Shown in pieces: positions 35,441-45,600 of a stretch of 64,000 bases of DNA. Each line of letters opens with the position of its first letter. Positions within the stretch are counted from its first letter, which is position 1. This DNA is from Blattamonas nauphoetae. Lineage: Eukaryota > Preaxostyla > Oxymonadida. The notes under the pieces were generated by a model, which worked only from the letters and a program-made list of their open reading frames with translations, ran no database searches and was not told the DNA's origin. The stretch spans positions 186,001 through 250,000 of the forward strand of contig JARBJD010000029.1 of the NCBI GenBank assembly GCA_033064195.1. Direction: 5' to 3'. The position numbers and the translations under genes are program-made.

Positions 35441-36639
35441 GATGTCCACATTTCTCTTGTTTGTCATTCCGCATGCCTCATTCATTTTCTTCTCTCTCAT
35501 TCCAGTTCTTTCCCCGTGTTGGTTATCTGCATCACTCCTCATTGCACATGTTACGATTGTGGCTGCCCAGCACGTCGTTCACAACAAAGATAAGAATGAA
35601 TAAACTGCAGCGGCGTTTTTATATTCATGGGAGGAAAGGAACATATCGGCCCAACTAACAAGATATCAGCAAGAATACGAGATCTCACATCAACAGTACA
35701 GATCCTCGCAAAGTTGTAAACTGAAATATCTTTTTCTTTCAATTGGTTTTATTTGGGGTGCATTTCATGTACACAACGACAAATCGTTCATTTAACAATC
35801 CCTGCGGAGAAAATATGTTCGGAGCCAAATAACCAATATCATGGGTCAGATCTCTCATCGCCCAAATAGGAGACTGGACATTGGACTGGACAATCCCACC
35901 TCGACTGGACACAGCTTAACAGGCCAAATTTCGTATTTTGTTTGTATATATCTTTCTTTTCTCTTGGCAGGGCACTCGATCACCTTACCGTCATCGTTTC
36001 CTCTCTAAACGAGGAATTATCAGTTGTTTACGGATTTCACGAACCAAAAAATGTGAAAAAAGAAGCCACAATGAAGTGTCTGAATAAAGAACGATAAATC
36101 AACAGGTGGTTGAACAGCAGCACAAACAGGAGCTCGCCAAAAAATAGTTAGTTTGAGAAGTCAGAGAGAGACAGATGAGACCAGATCGTGATGATGTGTC
36201 GAGGGTCTCTGAGATGATCGGAGAAAGAGGGAGGAAGAGAATTCCGAGAGATTGATTCGTGCGACAGAAGCAGAGAATGAAAGAAATGACTGAATGAGGA
36301 AGAACTTAGGATAAAAGCGGTGTGGTGTCAAATGAATGCATGTTTGATTGTGATGTACAAGGCCAGAACGGCTCGATCTAAAGCTCGGCTCGGATTGTCG
36401 GGCAAAACCAAAGAGTCGACGATCAGGGAGGACAAAGAAGATCGTTTCGTGAGATGAATTTTGAGTTTGAAAAAATGAGTATGGAACGAGTTTCCAACAA
36501 AGGCTCGTCAGTCGGAAAAAAAGAACTGAACTGCTTTGGGACTGATGTAAAAACTGAAGAATGGTTGTTTGTGGATGAACGATTGGTTAAACTAAACTGT
36601 GAGTCGATTCAGCTCGATTGATGCTGTTTGAGTCATCGT
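35441..36639. other. Intergenic stretch, mostly without features
   Basis: Only short frames are present. A further TGGAC-type repeat patch lies at about 35880-35925. The rest is the 3' flank of the large gene on the minus strand. Confidence 0.45.
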
Positions 36640-39600
36640 TCAACCGTGGTCTGGCTTTGACGTGATTGGGATTGCGAAGTTGGGTTGCAGGAAGTCTGGT
36701 TCTGTGGCGATGATGGACAGAATCTCATCAAGCGACGGTCGTTCCTTCGGATCGAGTGAGAGACAGTTTCGGACGAGTTCGGACTTTGATTCGTTTGTCC
36801 ACGTCTCCATCGGTGGAAGAGTCCCACTGCCCAGTTGGCGTTGAGCATTCACAGCATCAACTTCCCCGAAGGGCACAAGACCAGTCTCCATCTCCCACAA
36901 GATCAGGCCAAGACTAAAAACTGACGCTTTGTGAGGATCAATGTCTCCTTTCTTATCCGCAACTTCAGGTGCCATCCATCGTTGGCCTTCTGCCATCTTG
37001 TTTTGTGAAGTGTTCTGAGTGTTGGGAGCGAACGAGGTGTGATCAGACGGCAACACACCCTGCGAGAATGGATCAGCTGAATCAATCGTAGTGTCGTTCA
37101 GCGAGGCGAGGAAGGATTCACGAAAAAATGGTGTGGTTGGTTGTGGAGTTGGTTTGTGTGCTTCATCCTGGATTGGGTGGAGCTCGTTGCGTTGGAAGAG
37201 AGGCTTGTCTTGCGAGTCGAGGAAGACCCAGTGAGGAGACAGGCGTGTCAGAATCGGCAGATGCGAATCTTGTTTTGAGATCTGAGCCAGGCTTCTCACA
37301 ATCGAGTGGAAAAGTGTGTTGGTGTCGAGTTGTCTGTCCTTCTGTTTGTGAAGTCGATTGAACAACGTGTCCACACTGTTCACCGTCACCGAGTTCATCT
37401 TCTCCCCATCACATCTCAAAGCTTCTCGATATTCCATTCGTGACGGAATCCCTGTCGAATCTGGATGTGGCTCTTCTTGTCCTTCCATACTGGCCTGCAT
37501 CGAGCCAATTGTGGTTGGCACGTTGTGCTGATTGAGTTTGTTGGTGTCTGGCTGATTGATGCGAATATGAAGATTTCCATCCTTGCCAGGAATCACCATA
37601 AATCCGAGGTGATCTCCTTGTTCATCCTTTTCTTCGATTTGGTCTACTTCGTCCATCTCATCTTTCGCTTTCTGGTTCAGTTGTTGTTTTTGCTTCTTTC
37701 GATGATTTTTGCAGACCAGAACAACAACGACGAGCACACACACCAAAATGAGGACGACGACGAGAGGGATCAGCCAGGGAAGTGTCTTCCTGACTCGCTC
37801 CAAAGACAGAGCCTTTTTGATCGACGCTTCGCTCTTCTTCAGCACAATGTGGTTGGGAGTGGCCTGAGAGTCCCCAAATGCGAGGCGAGCATGCCATTCG
37901 AACGAGGCGTTCAGTTTGGAGTTGAGATCGGAGACGTCGATTGAGAACGAAAGAGCTGTTTCAGTTGAGAGTGTCGGTGCGAGGGAGGCAATATCAATGA
38001 CGGTCGAGTTGTGTGTGGTATTTGTCGTGTCGTCCCATTCCTCAACTTCCAATTCCAATCCACACGGAATCAGTGTCTCCCCAATTATGTTGACACTGAT
38101 GACATCCGAAGTGTGTTCAATTGTGCTTTTCTTCTCGTCGAGTGTTGGGATGAAGAAAGGTGACGATGTGTCCACGATTGATGAAGTCAGCAAGCATGTG
38201 TTGGCTGAGATCCACGCTGAGGAACCAGAAAGCTGCCCATCGCCTCCATTCAGACTCCCAATCTCGATCGATCCATCTTTGGAACAGTGGATGTTTCGAC
38301 GAAGTGATGGGAATGAAGTGATGTTTGGTGAGTTGTCGGCGAAGATGCAGCCCTGCACTTCGAGTGTCCCTCCCTTCATGTTCACTGCTCCTTGCGAGAG
38401 ATGTGTAAAGTCGGTGTGTTTGAAGGTTGTGTAGCTGTTCGACAAGACGAGAACTCCACTTTCCCAAGAACACAGAGAGTCTGCACTTTCTTCATTTCTG
38501 GCTGCCATTCCTGAGGTGCCTCTGACTGAACCGTCCTTCACAAGAATCTTCGCATCTTCTCCGAAAATCAACACGAAGTCGGGATTTCCCGTTTCGATCA
38601 CAACTGCCACATCGTCCAGTGTCAGGATTCCCCTTTCAACAACAATCATCCCCTTCTCGTCTCCCATCGACGCTGAACTGGGGATCGTCAGGGTTGGCTC
38701 AGTGTTCGAGCCGTTCGAGAGGAGCACAGACATTCCCGACGAAATCAAGATCGGTGTTGTTTGGTCAGCTGAATGGACGATTTCGAGTGTGATTTGCGGC
38801 GACGACAGGATGCATCCGACAGACCACGCCAAATCGACAGAAGTGCAAGGACGAGTGATCTCTCCGCAGAACTCAGTCGAGTCTCCACCTTCCTTCTTCA
38901 CCCAAAGAACAGCAGATGTCGGTGGGAGAGGTGTTTTCAACTCGATATTCACTGAATGGAGGATTGCATCGTCACTGTTATCAATTCGAGTGATGGAGTC
39001 GATGGTGTATGTGGTGTTGTGGAGGAGTGAGTTCTGCCGTCCGAGGATGAGAGGAGACGAGGTCGCGGTGGTGGAATGGTTGAACACAACTTCGAAAGTG
39101 AAGGGAGGAGACAGTGACACGACATACGTTCCATCCATCTTCAGATCTGTCCCTCTCAATTCGACGAACAAAGAGGAGTTGATCGTGTTTGGGTGGAGCG
39201 AGACTTCTTTGACGAGCGGAGGCGACGGAACTCTGAACGAGACAGAAGGATTCACGAACACATTGACATTTCCCAAATTCACTTCGTCGATGATGTAAGA
39301 ACCATCGAAATCAAGGAGTGAATCTGGAGAAGACCCAACAGTGATCTCAAAGCTGATTCTTCCATCTTCTGTCGTCGAGCCAGAGAACGGTCCTGCAGCA
39401 ACATCCTTCAGAGTCATCGAGTATTGTCCGTTTTGGATGGCTCGGCCGCCAAGTTCAACGATCACTTTCGTTCGAAGGGAGTTCAGTGCGGGAATGGCTG
39501 TTTCCACGCGAGATGGCTCAGCTGGGACATCGAAGCCAACATTTGGGTTGAGGATGGAAACAGCATCTGCAACCGACAACGACGTCAGCTGGTATGATTT

Positions 39601-42600
39601 TCCATATTCCACTGTTTTGACAACGGCATCATAAATCGGGATATTGACAGTGCCAGAAGTGACGACATCGCTTCCTTCCCAAATCCACTCAAGTTCAATG
39701 TCGGATCCAACATTCGCTTCACCAACCACTTCCTTCACTTTGATGGTGATCTTCTTTCCTTTTGGGAGACTGGTTCCTTTCACAGTGAGGACGGCATCTT
39801 TCTTGTCTTCTCCTCCCAACTCACACTCCACTTTTTCGATTCGTGCTGGCGGTTCAGGTGTGTCGAAGGGAGCGACATCCAGAAGAGCGATGACCACATT
39901 CTCGTTCTGCATCTTCTCCACGGTGTACGTCTTCCCATATTCCAATGTTCCTGTTTTGTTGTACACTTCCACATCCCCACTTCCACTCGTCGAATCAGTT
40001 CCGACAGACATAGACAGTGTGATCGCGTCTTCCTGCGGTGATTCCTTCACGATGAGATATGTTCCAGAGGCCATCCGTTGTCCTGTCAATGTCAATGTCA
40101 GTCTGTTTGGATCTCCATCTTTCAATTTCGCTGAAACATGTGTCAGAGTCGGTCCTTCGGGAGTCGTGAAAGATTTGGTTTCGAGAACAATGTGTTCTCC
40201 ATCAGCATCGATCAGAGAGGAGAGCGAATAAGTCGTGTTGAAATCCATCTCTCCCACTCCTCCTCCCTTCACCCAATCTGACACTCCAACTTCAGAAGAG
40301 AATGAAACCGAGAATGTCGAACCGACTGATGGTGTGGCTGTGAACGTGCCTGTCGAGGGAAGATGGGATCCGGTGAGAGTGAGACGGAAGTGGGTGAAGT
40401 TGGAGGAGAGAGACGGCGTGATTGAGTTGACGATCGGAGCATTTGGAACGGTGACAGTGAGGGAAGGATTCACGATGAACGAGCCGGTGGCATTATTGAC
40501 GAACTTCAGCGTGTATGTCTGTCCATATTGCAGGGTGGAAGACGATTCCAAGAGACCAACTGGAAAGACAATTGTGACTTCGGTTTCTGAGACGAATTTG
40601 ATTGACTGGGTTGAGGAGATGATCACACCATCTCTTTCGACTGTCACACAGAACGGTTTGGCAGACAGAGAAACACCGTAAAGAGAGACAGTAACTTCGG
40701 TCTTCGGTTTGTTCAACGACGCTGTTCCGACGCGTTCGATGCGAGCAGGAGCTGAAGGTATGTTCAACGAGATCGACAACGGAATGTCAACGAAGATCGA
40801 AGTATTCGACAGAGACACAACCGAATACGTCTTCCCATATTCCAATGTTCCGGTTTTGATGTACACTTCCACTTCCCCGCTTCCACTCGTCGGTGTGTCA
40901 ATCGAGATGGAGACGGAGGTGATGGCAGATGCTCCTTCTTCCATTACTTTCAGATCAAACTGCCCGGTTTTCAATCGAATCCCAGTCAGTGACAGAACAA
41001 CACTGTTCGGATCTCCTTCTTTCAGTTCAGCTGAAACAGAGTTCAGTGTCGGTGCATCCGGTGTTGGGAACGTCTTCTCTTTCAATACAATGTGACTTTT
41101 GTCGGGAGCGATCAGAGAGGCCACCGAATAGTCAGTGCTGAAAAGGAGACCCGACTTCCCTCCCAACAGAAACTCTGATTCTCCAACTCCATCAACTGAG
41201 AACGTCACATCGAATGATTGTCCTGTTTTCAATGTCGCTTCACACACAACTGACTTTGGAAGGTTTGTCGCTTCGAAGGCGAGTTGGAGGTGTGAGCAAT
41301 TCGGGGAGAGTGTTGAGGAGATTGATGTGACAACTGGAGGTGTGATAACGAGAAAAGTGACTGATGGATTCACTATGAACGAGTCGGCGTCATTCTTGAT
41401 AGATTTCAGCGTGTACGTCTGTCCAAATTCCAGTGTTGATGGTCCTTCGGTGAGACCTGTCGGGAACACGACTGTCACTTGGGTTGGTGAAATGAACTTG
41501 ATGGTCGATGGAGAGGTGATTTCAATTGAATTCCGCTCAAGAACAACTGAGAACGGTTGCTCAGACAGAGCGATTCCGAAAAGTGAAATGGTCGCTTCTG
41601 TTCTTTCTGGATTCAAAATGATTGAGCGGACTCCCTCAATTCGAGAGGGAGCAGGCGGGGTTGTGAAAGTTATCGCTGATGGGATGGAGATTGAGAGATC
41701 AGAAGCTGAGAAGCTCTCCACGGTGTATGTCTTCCCATATTCCAGCGTTCCTGTTTTGTTGTACACTTCCACTTCCCCATTTCCACTCGTCCCATCAGTT
41801 CCAACAGACACGAGAATTGAGATGTTGCTTTCCTGCCCCGATTCTTTCACAATGAGATCGAATCTTCCAAGTGGAATTCGCAGTCCTGTCAATGTCAATG
41901 TCAGGCTGTTTGGATCTCCAACTTTCAATTTCGCTGAAACTTGCGTCAGAGTCGGTCCTTCGGGAGTCTTGAAAGATGAGACCTTGAGAACGATGTGTTC
42001 TCCACCTGCATCGATCAGAGAGGAGAGAGAATAAGTCGTGTTGAAATCCATCGCTCCCACTCCTCCTCCTTTCATCCAATCTGACACTCCAACTTGACCT
42101 GAGAATGAAACTGAGAAGGTCGAACCGATTGATGGTGTGGCTGTGAACGTGCCCGACAAGGGAAGATTGGTTCCGGTGAGAGTGAGACGGAAGTGGGTGA
42201 AGTTGGAGGAGAGCGTTGAAGAGATGTCGTCGACAACGGGAGCATTAGGAACGATGACAGTGAGGGAAGGATTCACGATGAACGAGCCGGTGTTGTTCTG
42301 GACGGACTTCAGTGTGTACGTCCGTCCATATTGCAGGGTGGAAGACGATTCCAAAAGACCAGTTTGAAACACGATTGTGACTTGGGTTTCTGAGACGAAT
42401 GTGATCGTCTGGGTTGAGGTGATGATCACAATATCTCTTTCGACTGTCACACAGAACGGTTTGGCAGACAGAGAAACACCAACGAGCGGGACAGTAACTT
42501 CGGTGTTTAGTTTGTGCAACGAGATTGTTCCAACGCTTTCGATTCTTGCTGGCGGTTCAGGCGTGTCGAACGGAGCGAGGTTCAGAAGAGCGACAGCGAC

Positions 42601-45600
42601 ATTCTCGTTCTTCATCCCTTCCACGGAGTAAGTTTTCCCATATTCCAATGATCCTGCTTTGTTGTACACTTCAACTTCCCCACTTCCACTCGTCCCAACA
42701 GTTCCAACAGACACAGACAGTGTGATCGCGTCTTCTTGTTCCGATTGCTTCACAATGAGATCGAATGTTCCAGAGGCCATTCGTTTTCCAGTCAATGTCA
42801 ATGTCAGGCTGTTGGGATCTCCTTCCTTCAATTTCGCTAACACTTTCGTCAGAGTCGGTCCTTCGGGAGTCTTGAAAGAGGTGGCTTTGAGAACGATGTG
42901 CTCCCCATCCGCATCGATCAGAGATGAGAGAGAATAAGTCGTGTTGAAATCCATCTCTCCCACTCCTCCTCCTTTCACCCAATCCGACACTTTACTTCCA
43001 CCTGAGAATGAGACGGAGAAAGTCGAACCGATTGATGGCGTGGCTGTGAATACGCCCGACGAGGGAAGATTGGTTCCTAATAACGAGAGTTGGAAGTGGG
43101 TGAAGTTGGAGGAGAGCTTTGACGAGATGGTTGTCACGATGGGAGGATTTGGAACCTTAAAAGTGAGATACGTATTCACGAGAAACGAGTCAGTATCGTT
43201 CGTGACGGACTTCAGCGAGTATGTCTGTCCATATTGGAGGGTGGGAGTCGATTCAACACAACCTGTGTTGAACACCACGTTTATTTCTGAGTCCGAGATC
43301 CAGTTGATCTCATTTGGAGAAGTCAATTCAGTGCTGCCTCGGTTGAGGATGACGAAAAATGGCTGGTCCGAAAGAAACTCGCCGAGGAGCTGAACAGTAA
43401 CTTCCGTCTTCTCCTTGTTCAACGAGATGTCTCCGAAACTTTCGATGCGAGCTGGTGCAGGTGGAGTTGTGAAAGAGATGGGCGAAGGAATTACGAAGAC
43501 TAATCCTGATGTTGGATTTGAGAACGAGTCGATATTGTATGTCTTCCCATAGTCCAGTCCCCCAGACGTCTTATATACTTTCAACATTCCAGTTCCATTC
43601 AGTACATTGTTGATATAAACTTGGAGGGGAATGATGTTGGATTCTCCTTCTTCTGTCACATTCAGTTCCGAGGATCCTGACGGCAGTTCTCTTCCAATCA
43701 GAGTGTATCTGATGTAGTCAGGATTAGTTTCGTCGAGAGTGGTTGTGAAGCTAGTCAGTGATGGTTTCTTTGCCGTTGTGAAGTTCGTATGCATCAGGAC
43801 AAGGTATTCTCCCGCTTCGTCGATGAGCGAGGTCATATTGTAGGTTGTGCCGTAATCCAAATCGAACGATGGACCAAGAGGAATGGGTCCTGTGGTTCCT
43901 GCTCCGTTTGTGAAAGTGATCGGGACCTGTATAACATCGTTGAGGGTGAGGATGCATGTTCCTGAAGACGGACAGTTTATTCCTGATAATTCGAGTACAA
44001 GATGTGTTTTTTCGTTGGTGAGACGAATACTGAGTGATCGGATGACTGAAGCGTTGGGGACCGTGAAAGTGAGTGATGGATTGACTTCGACTTCGTCGAC
44101 CGTGTAATTCACTGAGACCAGAGTGTATGTTTCCCCATAGACGAGTGCGTTGGATGTTTGATAGTACATGAGCTTGTATTCAACAGTCAGTTCCGTCTCA
44201 GAAACATAGGTAATTCTCGACTGGAACAGCTGAGATGATCCAGACCCTTCGACATATGCATAGAACGACAGGGCCGAGAAACCTTCACTGATGAGCGTGA
44301 TGGTGACGTTTGTCTTCGGCGTGTTCAGTGATACCGTTCCGATGCTGGTAATTTTACCTTTTACGGCATTGTCGACCGTCCGATTCAAAAGAGGGTTCTG
44401 GTCCAAACCAGTTTGGCTGGTTTCTTGTTGAGTGGCGGGAGATGTCAATTGGTCGAGAGACGATGTTCCACTAACAAAGATTTTCGTGTTCGGCACGGCA
44501 GCTTTAATGACTCTGAACTGAGCTCCGAATTTGAGTTCAGCCCACTCGTCCAGACAGACAGTGGTTGGAGCAGATTGCGTGCCCAGCTTCGGAAAGTCGA
44601 AGACGACGAGGCGAGGAAAGTGGTGACGGGAATCGTCGTTGGGAGTGGTCGATCCGTCGAGGATATCCACCAAAGCGATCATCCTTCCTTCGACTGCCAA
44701 TTCTGTCAACACCTGAAGAGTCGCTGTGCTTCCGTCGATGCGAGTGCACGAGATTCTGTTGATTGCGGCTTCTTGTTCGGGATGAGGGATCAGCGTGCTG
44801 TCCAGTCTGTCTTCGTCAACGATCAAGCAATTCCCTGCGCCTGTCGTGGAGTCACAGTTCGTGATTCTTGTCGCCAACAAGGACGAGCACCCCGCGTTCT
44901 GGAACACGACATCCTTCCCTTCTGAAGAGTCAGCTCCTCTGAACATCACGCTGTCCAGAACGAACTCGGAGCAGTCTGCGAGGCGCATTGCGCTACTCAT
45001 CTCGCTTTCAGAGTGAGGACGGCAGCAATCCACGAAAAGCACGTTGCACAGACTGGCTGGGCCATTCGACAGAAGATCGACAGCGTGTGCAGAAAGTGGA
45101 CTTCGCGATGTTGTGCGGCTGTGGCGGAAAACAGAGTCTGAGATGAAAACAGAGGAAGTTCCGGAGAGTGTCACACTTCCCCCAAACTGCGCTGAAGACG
45201 CCATGAACGAGGACGACGAGAGAGAGAACGCTGGTCGGGTCGGCGAGTGGCAGGACAGAAACAGAGCACCGGTCCGAGCTGACACATCACAGAACGAACA
45301 TCGACTGAACGCGATGGTGTTCAGAGTTGTTCGATTGACGTCTGTCCAATTCTGGTGTGGAAGGTGACGAAGCTGTGGTTGGTCTGTGTCTGGGTGCTCT
45401 GGCGTGAGGGGGGAGTGGCAGTGGGTGAAGGACGTGTTCGAGCAGACGAGAGACCCGCCGCTGTTCATGTCCACACAGCCTGTTCCACAAAGATGGTTCG
45501 AGCTCCAACCAACACAGCTTCCCACAATTCGCTGCCACAGCCACACTTCGCGAGGAAGAGCAGAGCAGCGAGGGAGGCTCGTTGTGTTCAGCAGGCGGGA

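Noticed and set aside
36640-37500. Active protein kinase
   Set aside because: HRD, DFG, the glycine loop and the ATP-binding lysine are all absent; only C-lobe structural motifs remain.
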